This document shows, piece by piece, positions 1 through 15,208 of a stretch of 64,000 nt of DNA. Each line of letters opens with the position of its first letter. The stretch's first letter is position 1. The stretch is from Pseudomonas luteola NBRC 103146 (GTDB lineage Bacteria; Pseudomonadota; Gammaproteobacteria; Pseudomonadales; Pseudomonadaceae), in NCBI RefSeq assembly GCF_002091675.1, contig NZ_BDAE01000024.1:1-64000 (forward strand), read 5' to 3'. The notes under the pieces are model-generated. The model worked only from the letters and a program-made list of their open reading frames with translations. It made no database searches and was not told the DNA's origin. Position numbers and translations under genes: made by a program.

Positions 1-16
1 GCTTCGGCGCCCTGCA

Positions 17-47
17 GGATTCCATATAGGAATCCGCTCGCTTTTTT
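17..47 (+). terminator. Possible rho-independent terminator
   Basis: A 7-bp inverted repeat (17-23 with 29-35, 5-nt loop) is followed six bases later by a run of six T. It would terminate a plus-strand transcript entering from outside the window. The gap between stem and T-run makes it only a tentative call. Confidence 0.3.
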
Positions 48-83
48 CAAGTGGTACGCCCGATGAACGGTAACTGAACTGGA

Positions 84-1049
84 CTATGCAACCGAAGGAA
101 TTGAGGGCTGTAAGCCAAGCAGCGTATCGATCCGCTCGCATTCTGTCTCACGGCGTATTTCGCCAAACAACGTCAGCGCCTCCTCATAATTACGGGAAAG
201 CATACCCAACCACTGCTTGAAACGTCCCGGCGCATAGCGTGGCGCCATCTTCTGGCGCGCTTTGAGCCAGAAAATCTGTAGCAGCGCGAACAGCTCTTCC
301 CACTGCATAGGCTCAACATGCTCACCCTTGACGCTGGCCACTATCTGTCGCGCCAGGTCAGGCCGGGAAACCAATCCACGCCCCAACATAACTTCCGCGA
401 TACCGCACACCTCACGGCACCGCCAGTAATCCTCCAGCGTCCAGATCTCGCCGTTAGCCAGTACAGGAACGTCGACGACTTCCGCAACCCTGGCAATCCA
501 CTCCCAGTGAGCGGGCGGTTTATAGCCATCTTTTTTGGTACGGGCATGCACAACCAACTGTTGCGCCCCGCCAGAAACCAACGCTTGAGCGCACTCCAGC
601 GCGCCTTCAGGGCTGTCATAGCCCAACCGCATCTTGGCTGTCACCGGGATAGACGAAGGCACGGCACGACGAACATGCGAGACAATCGAGTGCAACAGCT
701 CTGGCTCGTTAAGGAGAATGGCACCGCCCTTGGAGTTGTTAACAGTCTTGGCAGGACAACCAAAATTCAGATCAATGACCGGAGCACCCAGCGTACAGGC
801 GTACGCCGCATTCTCTGCCAGACAGACAGGATCCGACCCTAGGAACTGGACTCGCATGGGTACTCCCGCTCGCGTCATCGAGCCGCTTGCCAACTCCGGA
901 GCGTATTTTTCATACGTTGCTAGAGGCAATAGCCGGTTGGTAATGCGAATAAATTCCGTGACACACCAGTCGATGCCACCTACCTGCGTTAGCAGATCAC
1001 GCAGAATCTCATCAACCAGCCCCTCCATGGGCGCCAAAGCGATTTGCAT
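84..1049 (-). CDS. dusC: tRNA-dihydrouridine(16) synthase DusC
   Basis: FMN enzyme that reduces uridine 16 in the tRNA D-loop with NADPH. The 321-residue product has the TIM-barrel Dus pattern: N-terminal APMEG, the [10 protein letters not shown] segment with the catalytic Cys near residue 98, followed by NSKGGA, and a [10 protein letters not shown] segment near residue 168 where the family binds tRNA phosphate and FMN. The length and the N-terminal form starting directly at [10 protein letters not shown] fit DusC better than DusA or DusB. It lies upstream of the thioesterase gene on the opposite side of the tRNA cluster and reads away from it. What is seen is the family signature; the U16 specificity is inferred from overall resemblance to DusC. 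Confidence 0.9.
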   Translation of the reverse strand: MQIALAPMEGLVDEILRDLLTQVGGIDWCVTEFIRITNRLLPLATYEKYAPELASGSMTRAGVPMRVQFLGSDPVCLAENAAYACTLGAPVIDLNFGCPAKTVNNSKGGAILLNEPELLHSIVSHVRRAVPSSIPVTAKMRLGYDSPEGALECAQALVSGGAQQLVVHARTKKDGYKPPAHWEWIARVAEVVDVPVLANGEIWTLEDYWRCREVCGIAEVMLGRGLVSRPDLARQIVASVKGEHVEPMQWEELFALLQIFWLKARQKMAPRYAPGRFKQWLGMLSRNYEEALTLFGEIRRETECERIDTLLGLQPSIPSVA

Positions 1050-1066
1050 GTAGACCTCTGGAACAC

Positions 1067-1504
1067 TTAAAGCGAATCAGGCAGCGCCTGACCGTAACCC
1101 TGAATGAAAGCCTCAGGCATACGCCGCGGCTTGCCTGACGAGAGCTCTATACATACGAAAGTCGTGACTGCACGCAGCAAGGTCATACCATCGGACGGGC
1201 GCATCAGTTGAAAACGACGTGTCATACGTAGCCGCCTGTCCCAATCAGTCAGCCATGTTCCCAGCAGCAACTGATCACCTTCGAAAGCACTTGCGAGATA
1301 GTCGATCTCGTGCCGAACTACCGCCATGGCGCGGTCCAACCGGTGAAACTCGTCAACACCAAGTCCTAAACTACTTGAATGCTGCCAGGCACATTGTTCT
1401 AGCCAGGCGACGTAAACAGCATTATTGGCATGCCCAAGCGCATCGATGTCAGTCATTGATACCTGCAACGATATGACGAACGGATTTTCAAGTTCCCAGT
1501 TCAT
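1067..1504 (-). CDS. Acyl-CoA thioesterase, 4HBT hotdog family
   Basis: Small hotdog-fold thioesterase of about 145 residues. The N-terminal motif [24 protein letters not shown] is the usual 4-hydroxybenzoyl-CoA thioesterase type signature, with the Asp of TDIDALGH as the likely catalytic residue. The start MNWELEN at 1504 is preferred over the ATG six codons upstream because a GAGG sequence lies 6-7 nt before it. It ends 17 bp before the dusC start codon, so the two may be co-transcribed. The natural acyl-CoA substrate cannot be told from sequence. Members of this family serve aromatic degradation or general acyl-CoA hydrolysis, and no pathway gene lies beside it. Confidence 0.75.
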   Translation of the reverse strand: MNWELENPFVISLQVSMTDIDALGHANNAVYVAWLEQCAWQHSSSLGLGVDEFHRLDRAMAVVRHEIDYLASAFEGDQLLLGTWLTDWDRRLRMTRRFQLMRPSDGMTLLRAVTTFVCIELSSGKPRRMPEAFIQGYGQALPDSL

Positions 1505-1552
1505 ATAGCCTCGCCGGAACATGTCTGCGTAAGTTTTTCAGGGCACAAAAAC

Positions 1553-1580
1553 AAAGGGCTTGCATTTCTGCAAGCCCTTT
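1553..1580 (-). terminator. Rho-independent terminator of the tRNA-Arg transcript
   Basis: A perfect 12-bp stem (1553-1564 with 1569-1580) with a 4-nt loop is followed on the minus strand by TTTGTTTTTGT. It lies directly after the 3' end of the last tRNA-Arg, so it closes the tRNA transcript before the thioesterase gene. Confidence 0.85.
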
Positions 1581-1586
1581 GGGGTA

Positions 1587-1663
1587 TGGCGCGCTCGAGA
1601 GGATTCGAACCTCTGACCGCTCGGTTCGTAGCCGAGTACTCTATCCAGCTGAGCTACGAGCGC
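1587..1663 (-). tRNA. tRNA-Arg(ACG), copy 2
   Basis: A 77-nt cloverleaf read on the minus strand. It has a GCGCTCG acceptor stem pairing with CGAGCGC, an encoded CCA end, an anticodon stem CTCGG/CCGAG around the loop CTACGAA (anticodon ACG), and a GGTTCGAATCC T-arm. It is identical over its whole length to the copy at 1732-1808. The A34 is expected to be edited to inosine to read CGU, CGC and CGA codons. Confidence 0.97.
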
Positions 1664-1731
1664 GCAACTTGGTGCTTTTATATCCAGATCACCACTGGTA
1701 AAACCGGGTGCTTGTTAAACACCCTTCAAAA

Positions 1732-1808
1732 TGGCGCGCTCGAGAGGATTCGAACCTCTGACCGCTCGGTTCGTAGCCGAGTACTCTATCCAGCTGAGCT
1801 ACGAGCGC
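1732..1808 (-). tRNA. tRNA-Arg(ACG), copy 1
   Basis: A 77-nt cloverleaf with encoded CCA and anticodon ACG, identical to the neighbouring copy 68 bp downstream on the same strand. The pair sits between tRNA-Ser(GCT) and the terminator at 1553-1580 and is probably one transcript. Tandem tRNA-Arg copies downstream of csrA are typical of Pseudomonas. Confidence 0.97.
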
Positions 1809-1916
1809 GCTGAGGGTGCACATTATAGGCTCATATCTTTTTGAGTCAAGCGAATTTCTTAATAGAATCAGAGGGATAGAACTCTGAATCGCTTTTCCCG
1901 GAGCCTGTAACGTAAA

Positions 1917-2007
1917 TGGCGGTGAGGGAGGGATTCGAACCCTCGACACCCTTTTGAGGTGTACTCCCTTAGCAGGGGAGCGCCTTCGGCCTCTCGGCCA
2001 CCTCACC
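1917..2007 (-). tRNA. tRNA-Ser(GCT)
   Basis: A 91-nt class II tRNA on the minus strand. The acceptor GGTGAGG pairs with CCTCACC, followed by discriminator G and encoded CCA. The anticodon stem CTCCC/GGGAG encloses CTGCTAA, giving anticodon GCT. A long variable arm is present, as expected for tRNA-Ser. It is the first tRNA downstream of csrA. Confidence 0.97.
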
Positions 2008-2066
2008 GCGACGGGGCGTAATATACGCGATTTTTTCCCGTATGCAAGCAAAAAGTTAAATAAAAA

Positions 2067-2252
2067 TCAGATGTTAGGTTCTTGGTCCTTTTCCTTTTGA
2101 ATTCGCTGGTAGATTTCCTCACGGTGAACCGCCACTTCTTTAGGAGCATTCACCCCAATGCGCACCTGATTTCCCTTAACTCCCAAGACCGTTACGGTCA
2201 CTTCATCACCTACCATAAGGGTTTCTCCAACCCGTCGAGTTAGAATAAGCAT
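2067..2252 (-). CDS. csrA: Carbon storage / secondary metabolism regulator CsrA (RsmA)
   Basis: Post-transcriptional regulator that binds GGA motifs in mRNA leaders, usually blocking ribosome access; it is antagonised in pseudomonads by RsmY/RsmZ small RNAs. The 61-residue protein begins [16 protein letters not shown] and carries the conserved strand segments [23 protein letters not shown] and VHREEIY. In the family, the Arg in RVGE and the Arg of the VHREEIY segment contact RNA. The start at 2252 is chosen over an upstream in-frame codon because of the strong AAGGAG-type site and family length. It is downstream of lysC on the same strand with a 165-bp gap, the usual alaS-lysC-csrA order of Pseudomonas. 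The C-terminal tail after the core is acidic and lysine-rich and variable in the family. Confidence 0.96.
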   Translation of the reverse strand: MLILTRRVGETLMVGDEVTVTVLGVKGNQVRIGVNAPKEVAVHREEIYQRIQKEKDQEPNI

Positions 2253-2268
2253 TCCTTTTCTCCTTTCG
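2253..2268 (-). promoter_or_regulatory. csrA ribosome-binding site with two GGA motifs
   Basis: On the minus strand the 16 nt before the csrA ATG read CGAAAGGAGAAAAGGA. They contain two GGA triplets, one being the Shine-Dalgarno and one directly abutting the start codon. Since GGA is the CsrA recognition core, this is compatible with translational autoregulation, but no loop structure was demonstrated. Confidence 0.45.
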
Positions 2269-2417
2269 TTCAGGACCACAGTCTGCAAAAAAATCAGGAT
2301 CAATTACGGGAACCCGCGATCCTTACTGATCTATTGACCAATACCGCCAGAAAGAAAGTTCCGGCGGCATGATCAAATCGATGGAAGGCATCCAAAAACG
2401 CCCTCCAGAGAGATTGG

Positions 2418-3653
2418 CTATTCGCTTACCCGAGCAGGCGCATCGAGTTCGAAAGCCGTGTGAAGGGCACGTACAGCCAATTCCAGGTATTTCTCTTCGA
2501 TAACGACCGACACCTTGATCTCAGACGTCGAAATCATTTGTATGTTGATACTTTCTTTAGCCAGCGCTTCGAACATTTGACTCGCCACCCCGGCATGAGA
2601 ACGCATACCCACCCCAACGATTGATACCTTGGCGATCTTGGTATCACCGGTTGCCTCACGTGCGCCGATGGTCGCTGCCGTCTGCTTTAGGATTTCAAGC
2701 GCATTCTGGTAGTCGTTACGGTGTACCGTAAACGTGAAGTCCGTGGTGTTATCGTGCGAAACATTCTGCACGATCATGTCGACCTCAATATTGGCCGCAC
2801 TGATGGGACCCAGGATCTTGAATGCAACGCCCGGGGTGTCTGGAACACCGCGGATGGTCAGCTTGGCTTCGTCACGATTAAAGGCGATGCCGGAGATGAT
2901 CGGCTGTTCCATGGATTCCTCGTCATCAAGAGTAATTAGGGTGCCTGGACCCTCTTTAAAACTATGAAGTACGCGCAGAGGCACGTTGTATTTGCCTGCA
3001 AACTCAACCGAGCGAATCTGCAGAACCTTCGAGCCGAGGCTGGCCATTTCCAGCATCTCCTCGAAGGTGATCTTTTCAAGACGACGTGCATGAGGCACTA
3101 CGCGCGGATCAGTGGTATACACACCGTCCACATCGGTATAGATCTGGCATTCATCTGCCTTGAGCGCAGCTGCAAGCGCGACACCCGTGGTGTCGGAGCC
3201 GCCCCGGCCCAAGGTAGTGATATTGCCCTGCTCATCCACGCCTTGGAAACCTGCCACAACCACGACTCGCCCTGCCTTGAGTTCGGCACGGATACGATGT
3301 TCGTCAATGCTGACGATACGCGCCTTGGTAAAAGCGCTATCGGTCAGGATCCGGACTTGTCCACCGGTGAAGGACACGGCCGGAACACCCCGCTTGGTCA
3401 ATGCCATGGCAAGCATGGCGATGGTCACCTGCTCACCTGTTGACACCATTACATCCAACTCGCGCGGGTTTGGCTGCGGCATGATTTGCTTGGCCAGGTC
3501 GATCAGACGATTGGTCTCGCCACTCATGGCAGAAACCACTACCACAATATCGTCACCGGCTTCGCGAAACTTCTTGACCTTTTCGGCCACCTGTTCGATG
3601 CGCTCGACAGTACCCACCGAGGTGCCGCCGAACTTCTGTACGATCAATGCCAT
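2418..3653 (-). CDS. lysC: Aspartate kinase, lysine/threonine branch
   Basis: Phosphorylates L-aspartate to aspartyl-4-phosphate, the first step to Lys, Met, Thr and diaminopimelate. The 411-residue chain has the N-terminal kinase domain ([10 protein letters not shown] at the start, [30 protein letters not shown] near 150-170, [13 protein letters not shown]) and two C-terminal ACT repeats (around 270-340 and 345-411), including [12 protein letters not shown], the usual allosteric binding region. The start at [10 protein letters not shown] (3653) matches family N-termini; a start ten codons upstream (3683) cannot be excluded because neither has a strong ribosome site. Such class II aspartokinases often also start internally to make a beta subunit. 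It is flanked by alaS and csrA. Confidence 0.95.
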   Translation of the reverse strand: MALIVQKFGGTSVGTVERIEQVAEKVKKFREAGDDIVVVVSAMSGETNRLIDLAKQIMPQPNPRELDVMVSTGEQVTIAMLAMALTKRGVPAVSFTGGQVRILTDSAFTKARIVSIDEHRIRAELKAGRVVVVAGFQGVDEQGNITTLGRGGSDTTGVALAAALKADECQIYTDVDGVYTTDPRVVPHARRLEKITFEEMLEMASLGSKVLQIRSVEFAGKYNVPLRVLHSFKEGPGTLITLDDEESMEQPIISGIAFNRDEAKLTIRGVPDTPGVAFKILGPISAANIEVDMIVQNVSHDNTTDFTFTVHRNDYQNALEILKQTAATIGAREATGDTKIAKVSIVGVGMRSHAGVASQMFEALAKESINIQMISTSEIKVSVVIEEKYLELAVRALHTAFELDAPARVSE

Positions 3654-3750
3654 TTGATTGCTGCCTAACGCGAGGGCGCTCATTTAACAATTCAGGTATA
3701 CACCTGCCAAGGGCTCACAGAGCGCGATGCGAGCCCCATCGCTTATTCAA

Positions 3751-6375
3751 TCACAATCCCGCTTCGGCAAAGCTGCGGGCCAACTCAAGTGCACCTTCCA
3801 GCGCAGCCGGATCGGTACCGCCACCCTGAGCCATATCAGGGCGACCACCACCCTTCCCGCCCACATGCGCAGCAGCCTGCCTCATCAGATCGCCCGCCTT
3901 TAGTCGACCGGTCAGATCCTGGGTCACGCCCGCGACCAGCACGACCTTACCGTCTTGCTCGCCACCCAGCAGAATCACGGCAGAGCCCAGCTTGTTCTTG
4001 AGCTGATCGACCATGGCCATCAGCGCCTTGCTATCCAGCCCATCAAGGCGAGCAGCCAGCACCTTAACGCCCTTGATCTCGACGGCAGACCCCGCCAGGT
4101 CATTACCAGCTGCGCTGGCGGCCTTGGCCTTGAGCTGCTCAAGTTCCTTTTCTAGCTGACGGTTACGTTCAAGCACACCGGAGAGCTTATCGAGAACATT
4201 TTCACGACTGCCTTTGAGCAGGCCTGCCGCTTCCTTGAGCTGCTCTTCCGCCTTGTTCAGGTATGCCAGCGCACCAGCACCAGTTACCGCCTCGATACGG
4301 CGTACACCCGATGCCACACCGCCTTCACTGATGATCTTGAACACACCAATATCACCGGTGCGGGCAACGTGAGTGCCGCCACAAAGCTCAATGGAGAAGC
4401 CGTCACCCATAGTCAGTACGCGCACGGTATCGCCATACTTCTCACCGAACAGCGCCATGGCCCCTTTGCGCTTGGCGCTTTCGATGTCCATTAGCTCGAT
4501 TTGAACCGTCGTGTTCCGGCGAACCTCGGTATTGACGATTTCTTCCAACTCCTTGAGCTGTTCAGGTTTGATAGCCTCGAAGTGACTAAAGTCGAACCGC
4601 AGACGCTGACTATCAACCAGGGAGCCCTTTTGCTGGACGTGATCGCCCAGCACCTGACGCAGTGCGGCATGCAGGAGGTGAGTCGCCGAGTGGTTAAGTG
4701 CCGTAGCCTGGCGCACAGAGGCGTCGACTTGTGTTTCCAGCGTCTCGCCTACCTTGAGCGTACCAGCGGCAACCAGGCCATGATGCAGGAACGCACCGCC
4801 TGCCTTGGTGGTGTCACGCACATCGAAACGCTGGCCGTCAGCGAACAGATAACCGCTGTCACCCACCTGACCGCCCGACTCGGCGTAGAAAGGTGTCTGA
4901 TCAAGCACCACGACACCCTCGTCACCTTCAACCAGTTGAGGCACCGGGCTGCCTGCCTTGAACAGCGCAACGATCTTGCCACTACCGGCGTGACTGTCAT
5001 AACCCGTGAAGAGCGTCTCGCCCTCGACTTTGACCAGACTATTGTAGTCCACACCAAACGAGCTGGCCGAGCGGGCCCGCTCACGCTGAGCTTCCATTTC
5101 ACGCTCAAACCCTTCCTCATCCAGGGTCAGGTTGCGCTCACGTGCGATGTCGTTTGTTAAATCAACGGGGAAGCCGTAGGTGTCATACAGCTTGAACACC
5201 ACATCACCCGGGATCACGTCGCCTTCAAGGCCAGCCAGATCCTGCTCCAGAATCTTGAGGCCCTGCTCCAAGGTTTTGGCAAATTGCTCTTCCTCGGTAC
5301 GTAGCACGCGCTCGATATGTGCCTGCTGATCCTTTAGCTCAGGGAATGCCTCGCCCATTTCAGCCACCAGGGCCGCCACGATCTTGTGAAAGAACGTACC
5401 CTTGGCGCCGAGCTTATTACCGTGACGGCAGGCACGACGGACGATACGACGTAGTACATAGCCGCGACCTTCGTTGGAAGGCAGTACACCATCGGCAATC
5501 AGGAAGCCACAGGAACGAATGTGGTCGGCTACAACCTTGAGCGAAGGCGCGTCATCATTGGCGCAGCCGATTGCCTGCGCAGAAGCCGCCAAAAGATTCT
5601 TGAACAGATCAATTTCGTAGTTGGAGTGAACGTGCTGCAGAACGGCACTGATACGCTCAAGCCCCATCCCCGTATCCACACTGGGCGCCGGCAACGGGTG
5701 AAGAACCCCGTCAGCCGTACGGTTAAACTGCATGAATACGTTGTTCCAGATCTCGATATAACGATCACCGTCTTCTTCTGGCGAGCCGGGTGGACCGCCC
5801 CAGATGCCTTCACCATGGTCGAAGAAGATTTCTGTGCAAGGGCCGCAGGGACCTGTGTCGCCCATTGCCCAGAAATTATCCGAGGCGTAAGGAGCGCCCT
5901 TGTTATCACCGATACGAACCATGCGCTCGGCAGGCACGCCAATGTCCTTGGTCCAAATGTCGTAGGCTTCATCGTCGGTGGCGTAGACGGTAACCCAGAG
6001 CTTTTCCTGCGGCAGACCCAGCCACTTGGGTGAGGTCAGGAATTCCCACGCATAACTGATGGCGTCACGCTTGAAATAGTCGCCAAAGCTAAAGTTACCC
6101 AGCATCTCGAAAAAGGTATGGTGACGTGCTGTATAGCCGACGTTTTCCAGGTCGTTATGTTTACCGCCGGCACGTACGCATTTCTGACTGCTGGTCGCAC
6201 GGGTATAGGTGCGCTTTTCAAGGCCGAGGAAACAGTCCTTGAACTGGTTCATGCCTGCATTGGTGAACAGCAGGGTTGGGTCGTTCGCGGGGATCAGCGA
6301 ACTTGAGGCCACTCGAGTGTGCCCCTTCTCTTCAAAGAAGCGGAGGAAGGCTTCACGGATTTCTGCGCTTTTCAT
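3751..6375 (-). CDS. alaS: Alanyl-tRNA synthetase
   Basis: Cytoplasmic class II synthetase that charges tRNA-Ala and hydrolyses mischarged Ser/Gly-tRNA. The 874-residue length is standard. The N-terminal catalytic core shows [32 protein letters not shown] and the [13 protein letters not shown] motif. The editing domain contains the zinc site [12 protein letters not shown] (around residue 565) and the CGGTH motif (around 668). The C-terminal oligomerisation/C-Ala part ends with [16 protein letters not shown]. It starts at 6375, immediately followed by a canonical N-terminus. It precedes lysC by 97 bp in the conserved Pseudomonas order. Confidence 0.98.
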   Translation of the reverse strand: MKSAEIREAFLRFFEEKGHTRVASSSLIPANDPTLLFTNAGMNQFKDCFLGLEKRTYTRATSSQKCVRAGGKHNDLENVGYTARHHTFFEMLGNFSFGDYFKRDAISYAWEFLTSPKWLGLPQEKLWVTVYATDDEAYDIWTKDIGVPAERMVRIGDNKGAPYASDNFWAMGDTGPCGPCTEIFFDHGEGIWGGPPGSPEEDGDRYIEIWNNVFMQFNRTADGVLHPLPAPSVDTGMGLERISAVLQHVHSNYEIDLFKNLLAASAQAIGCANDDAPSLKVVADHIRSCGFLIADGVLPSNEGRGYVLRRIVRRACRHGNKLGAKGTFFHKIVAALVAEMGEAFPELKDQQAHIERVLRTEEEQFAKTLEQGLKILEQDLAGLEGDVIPGDVVFKLYDTYGFPVDLTNDIARERNLTLDEEGFEREMEAQRERARSASSFGVDYNSLVKVEGETLFTGYDSHAGSGKIVALFKAGSPVPQLVEGDEGVVVLDQTPFYAESGGQVGDSGYLFADGQRFDVRDTTKAGGAFLHHGLVAAGTLKVGETLETQVDASVRQATALNHSATHLLHAALRQVLGDHVQQKGSLVDSQRLRFDFSHFEAIKPEQLKELEEIVNTEVRRNTTVQIELMDIESAKRKGAMALFGEKYGDTVRVLTMGDGFSIELCGGTHVARTGDIGVFKIISEGGVASGVRRIEAVTGAGALAYLNKAEEQLKEAAGLLKGSRENVLDKLSGVLERNRQLEKELEQLKAKAASAAGNDLAGSAVEIKGVKVLAARLDGLDSKALMAMVDQLKNKLGSAVILLGGEQDGKVVLVAGVTQDLTGRLKAGDLMRQAAAHVGGKGGGRPDMAQGGGTDPAALEGALELARSFAEAGL

Positions 6376-6495
6376 AAATTCTTCCAGACAGATACAGGGC
6401 TACAGCGCGCCAGCAAAGTCTTGCAGTATATCGGGACGGAGCGCCGGCTGTCGTCAATTTGCGATATAGGCGTTGCCTATTTGATTCAAGTGGAT

Positions 6496-7500
6496 TCAGG
6501 CCTTGCGATAGGCGGCGAATGCTTCCAGCACGGTTTCAATGTTTGCGCTGGACACATCCAGATGCGTCACCAACCTTAACCGTGCGGCCGGGCTGACTAC
6601 AATGCCTCTTTCTCGCAGAAAAGAAGCGAGTCTGGGAGCCTTGTCACCCGCGGCAAGGTAAACCATATTGGTCTGCACCGGCTCGACAGTGTAGCCCAGC
6701 TTTTCAAGTCCTTCAGCGAGGCGAGCTGTGTTGGCATGGTCTTCTGCCAGTCGGGTCACGTTGTGCTGAAGCGCGTAAAGTCCTGCTGCCGCCAGGACGC
6801 CCGCCTGGCGCATGCCGCCGCCAACGACCTTACGCCAGCGAATGGCCTTATCGATCAATCCCTGGCTGCCACACAGAACCGATCCTACTGGCGCGCCAAG
6901 ACCTTTTGAGAGGCACACCGATACAGAGTCGAAGTGACGTGTAATGTCTTTTGGTGGAACGCCCAGCTTGACGACTGCATTGTAGAGACGGGCGCCATCC
7001 AGATGGAGTGCCAATTCATGCTCGTGGGTAAAGCGGCGTGCATCAGCAAGATAGCTCAGGGGAAGCACCTTGCCGTGCATGGTGTTTTCCAGCGCCAGAA
7101 GGCGGGTACGTGCAAAATGAAAATCCCTGGGCTTGATGTAGGACGCTACGCGATCCAGATCCAGGCTTCCGTCAGCCTCCATCTCGACTGGCTGTGGCTG
7201 GATCGAGCCCAGAACAGCGGCCCCACCGCCTTCATATTTATAGGTATGCGCCAGCTGCCCTACCAAGTATTCATCACCTCGCTCGCAGTGCCCCATCAGC
7301 CCCAGCAGGTTGCTCATGGTCCCACTGGGCACAAACAAACCAGCCTCGAAACCCAGCTCATCTGCCAGATAATGCTGCAACTTGAGAACGGTAGGGTCCT
7401 CACCGTAGACGTCGTCCCCCACCTCAGCCTTCGCCATGATGTCGCGCATCGCTGGCGTAGGCTGGGTGACGGTATCACTTCTCAAATCGATGAGGCTCAT
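6496..7500 (-). CDS. ltaE: Low-specificity L-threonine aldolase
   Basis: PLP enzyme of the aspartate aminotransferase fold that cleaves L-threonine and L-allo-threonine to glycine and acetaldehyde. The 334-residue product begins with the typical [16 protein letters not shown] segment, has [12 protein letters not shown], the LDGARL segment that holds the PLP-stacking/aspartate region, and the PLP lysine in [14 protein letters not shown] near residue 198. It is in the same direction as alaS and astE, with a 55-bp gap from astE and 120 bp to alaS. This is the standard Pseudomonas position between astE and alaS. It may read through from the ast operon. Confidence 0.93.
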   Translation of the reverse strand: MSLIDLRSDTVTQPTPAMRDIMAKAEVGDDVYGEDPTVLKLQHYLADELGFEAGLFVPSGTMSNLLGLMGHCERGDEYLVGQLAHTYKYEGGGAAVLGSIQPQPVEMEADGSLDLDRVASYIKPRDFHFARTRLLALENTMHGKVLPLSYLADARRFTHEHELALHLDGARLYNAVVKLGVPPKDITRHFDSVSVCLSKGLGAPVGSVLCGSQGLIDKAIRWRKVVGGGMRQAGVLAAAGLYALQHNVTRLAEDHANTARLAEGLEKLGYTVEPVQTNMVYLAAGDKAPRLASFLRERGIVVSPAARLRLVTHLDVSSANIETVLEAFAAYRKA

Positions 7501-7555
7501 GCAAACAGCTCCGGAAAGAGAAAATCCCGATGCTAATGCAAAGCCGCCTCGAAAA

Positions 7556-8575
7556 TCACGAATTGTCTAAAGCTTTGGTTGGAACGATCAAAATCCCTGC
7601 GCGCAGACCGGGTCTTACGTTGGGATTTGGAAAGATGATCCTGGCGTCCGTTTCAGTGACTATCCACTTTTGAGAACCATCCTCTGCAAGCAGATAGCCT
7701 TCGGGCAGTGGACTGAAATTCGCGACATCGTCAGCCAGATGCAGGCGAAACGCTTCACTCTGCTTGATGATTTCTCGCGATACGTGAAACACCTTGAGCC
7801 GCTCCAGTGTTTGCGGCAACTCGGGCTCGCACTGCTCAATGATAGCCTTGAGTCGGGACTCGAGCTGACTGACATCGACTCCGGCATTCTGACCGAATGG
7901 ACGAGCCTTTCCCAACTCAAGCGTAAAGGCTTCAGCCTGATGGGCCGCGTAGCTGTAAGCGCTGAAGGTGATACCAGGCTTGCTCTGCAATAGCACAGCG
8001 TCAATACCGGCGGCTTCGAGCCTGGCCATCTCGGCCTGCGAGTGCTCTCGCCCCTCGCTCCAGGGATACAGCGCAAACCGCTCAATGGCCGAACCACGGA
8101 TCGCCGTATGCAGATCGTAATGCAGTCGAGCCCTGTCCGGCTCGCTGAAAAAGTGTGCGACCAAGCGCTCCAGCTGATCGGCCCGCTGAGCTTCGAATCC
8201 TGACGTCAGCACATGCTTACCGTTGAACAGGCGATTCATATCCTGCTCGACAAAGCGAACATTGCGCCGCATGGCTTCAGGATTGCCCAGAAGAAAGAGA
8301 ATGCGAACACGAGGCTTTATCTCACCTCTCGCAATGCGTTTGAGCAGCCGATCCAGCATTTCGATAGGTGCTGTCTCGTTGCCGTGAATACCGGCTGAAA
8401 GCAGGAGGTCGACCCCTGCATCCGTTCCATTGGACGGCTTGACGAGCAAGGCGCCCTCACTCAACCACTGCAAGCGAATACCGCTGGAGGTGACCTGGAT
8501 TTTTTCGGCTGGCTCTCGGCCAGCCAGTGTGAGTTCAAGCAGTTTGCCCAGAGAAAGACCGTACTGTTCCGTCAT
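7556..8575 (-). CDS. astE: Succinylglutamate desuccinylase
   Basis: Last step of the arginine succinyltransferase pathway: N-succinylglutamate plus water gives glutamate and succinate. Zinc carboxypeptidase-like AstE/AspA family. The metal-binding HGNETAP motif (His and Glu ligands) is near residue 57, and the third His is in [11 protein letters not shown] around residue 150. A Glu in FTLELGK (about 215) fits the catalytic base. The start MTEQYGL at 8575 is preferred over an ATG six codons upstream; the region before it is short and shared with the end of the preceding small ORF (28-bp gap). It is the distal gene of the ast operon. Confidence 0.93.
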   Translation of the reverse strand: MTEQYGLSLGKLLELTLAGREPAEKIQVTSSGIRLQWLSEGALLVKPSNGTDAGVDLLLSAGIHGNETAPIEMLDRLLKRIARGEIKPRVRILFLLGNPEAMRRNVRFVEQDMNRLFNGKHVLTSGFEAQRADQLERLVAHFFSEPDRARLHYDLHTAIRGSAIERFALYPWSEGREHSQAEMARLEAAGIDAVLLQSKPGITFSAYSYAAHQAEAFTLELGKARPFGQNAGVDVSQLESRLKAIIEQCEPELPQTLERLKVFHVSREIIKQSEAFRLHLADDVANFSPLPEGYLLAEDGSQKWIVTETDARIIFPNPNVRPGLRAGILIVPTKALDNS

Positions 8576-8603
8576 GATGATCCTGGCTGGCAAGTAGTGT
8601 TAG

Positions 8604-8888
8604 TCAGTGATCATGCCCACAACCACAATCTGGACCATGCTCATGGTCCTCTTCGACCGGCTCCAGACTGAGCGCCAGTCCAAACTGGTTCACTGCCTGC
8701 GGGCGTAACCCCAGTACCGGGGTCTCAGCCTCATCTTCAAAGGACTCGGCATAGATCGTAAGCCCACCCTGTCCGTCTGGCTCCAGCCAGAGGTCACGGC
8801 CATTGATTTGAACAGCAACGCGGGCAGCACGCGCTTCGCGGCGCTCGCCTTGGGTGTCTTCGAGAATAAGGGACAAGCTTTCGATCAT
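8604..8888 (-). CDS. Small conserved protein of the ast operon with a His/Cys tail
   Basis: About 94-residue acidic protein of unknown function. The body has a beta-rich pattern (IESLSLILEDTQGERREARA, VAVQINGRDLWLEPDGQGG). The C-terminus is a metal-binding-looking tail with HEHGPDCGCGHDH. In Pseudomonas a small gene occupies exactly this place between astB and astE. Some databases call it a topoisomerase-related protein, but nothing visible here supports that. The ATG at 8888 is used; an in-frame TTG at 8900 would overlap the astB stop codon. Its tight position between two AST enzymes suggests co-expression and possibly a role with zinc-dependent AstE, which is inference only. Confidence 0.7.
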   Translation of the reverse strand: MIESLSLILEDTQGERREARAARVAVQINGRDLWLEPDGQGGLTIYAESFEDEAETPVLGLRPQAVNQFGLALSLEPVEEDHEHGPDCGCGHDH

Positions 8889-8896
8889 GTCTGTAC

Positions 8897-12725
<3,829 letters not shown>

Positions 12726-12819
12726 ATTCCCTCCGATGACCCAGGCCGGCGCTTCGCCGCGCCTGCGTCTGACGTGCCCTGGGCACGCACTACTCTCATG
12801 ACGACAGCACGTATCATGG

Positions 12820-13836
12820 TTAAACAGCGACGAGCCGTACGGTATCGCCAGCCTTGACGTTGAGTGCGGCGGCGGCGGCACTCGACAGAACTGCCGGCGC
12901 TCCTGGCTCCCAATCGAGCTCGTGAACAATGGCACGGAAGTCCTGTAGCAGATCATTGCTGATCAGATAGGCACGGTTGCCGTCGACCGCATCCTGCACC
13001 TCCACCGCGACCACATGACTCCCTGCCATCGAACGGATGTTGTTGGTACGCGCATGCAACGTCGGACCGCCATCGAAAATATCGACGTAATTGTCAGTTT
13101 CGAAGCCTTCGCGGGTCAGGATATCGAAAGTGATCTGCGCACGTGGATGAACCTGGCCAATGGCCTCTTGGGCGGCATCTGTCAGCAACGGCACATAGAT
13201 CGGATAGATCGGCATCAGCTCGGCCAAAAAAGTGCGACTCTTGGCACCGCAGATGCGCTCCGCTTCGGCATAGCTCACATCAAAGAAGTGACGGCCTACT
13301 GAGTCCCAGAACGGCGAATCGCCCTGCTCGTCACTCATGCCTACGATTTCGACCACGACAGACTCGGCAAATCGCTCGGGATGACCAGCCATGAACATCA
13401 ATCGACCCCGTGAATTGAGCTCGGCGATAGGGGTATCCAGAAAATCACGATCGATATAGAAGCTGCTCAGCACACTGTTGCCCGTCAGGTCATGGCAAAG
13501 TGAAAGCACATGCGTCTTATTGTGAATCTTGAGCTCACGCGAGGCATGGATAAAGGTCTCGTTGCGAAAGCTGTAAAACGGTTCGGAGAAGCCAGCCGTG
13601 GCAATGATGGCTGAACAGCCAACCAGACGCCCCGTGTCTGAATCCTCCAGTACGAAGAAATAACTTTCCTCGCCATTGAAGCTTACTTCGGCGGCAAAAG
13701 AGGCTTCTGAAACCCGGATCTTTTCCTTGAGCCGCTCGATGTCATCCGGCAAAGAGGTGACACCTACCGGACTGTCCGCGGCCAGATGCTGCACATGGGG
13801 CAAATCAGCTGCCCGAGCAGGTCGCATCACCAGCAT
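12820..13836 (-). CDS. aruF: Arginine/ornithine N-succinyltransferase, subunit alpha/AruF
   Basis: Partner of AruG. It begins MLVMRPARAADLPHVQHLA with the ribosome site AAGGAG eight bases upstream. The 338-residue protein has an N-acetyltransferase-like N-terminal half and the conserved ELKIHNKTHVLSLCHDLTGNSVLSSF and GMSDEQGDSPFWDSVGRHFFD motifs, then LMPIYPIYVPLL and NYVDIFDGGPTL. Its paralogous resemblance to the next gene shows an old duplication. It lies 75 bp after astC with a hairpin between them. Cytoplasmic. Confidence 0.95.
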   Translation of the reverse strand: MLVMRPARAADLPHVQHLAADSPVGVTSLPDDIERLKEKIRVSEASFAAEVSFNGEESYFFVLEDSDTGRLVGCSAIIATAGFSEPFYSFRNETFIHASRELKIHNKTHVLSLCHDLTGNSVLSSFYIDRDFLDTPIAELNSRGRLMFMAGHPERFAESVVVEIVGMSDEQGDSPFWDSVGRHFFDVSYAEAERICGAKSRTFLAELMPIYPIYVPLLTDAAQEAIGQVHPRAQITFDILTREGFETDNYVDIFDGGPTLHARTNNIRSMAGSHVVAVEVQDAVDGNRAYLISNDLLQDFRAIVHELDWEPGAPAVLSSAAAAALNVKAGDTVRLVAV

Positions 13837-13882
13837 GAAGTCACTCCTTCTAATTTTTCTAATTGAAATCGCTCTTGAATAC

Positions 13883-13904
13883 CGTGGCGCCTCCCTGCGC
13901 CACG
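13883..13904. repeat. Intercistronic hairpin between astC and aruF
   Basis: A perfect 8-bp GC-rich inverted repeat, CGTGGCGC with GCGCCACG, around a 6-nt loop lies in the gap between astC and aruF. There is no T-run after it on the minus strand, so it looks like an mRNA stabilising or processing element or a leaky attenuator rather than a full terminator. Confidence 0.5.
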
Positions 13905-13911
13905 TTCAGGC

Positions 13912-15186
<1,275 letters not shown>

Positions 15187-15208
15187 TCACGCCGGGCATT
15201 GCCGCTAT

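Noticed and set aside
1586-1813. Open frame across the two tRNA-Arg genes
   Set aside because: The repeated peptide is the translation of the two identical tRNA genes.
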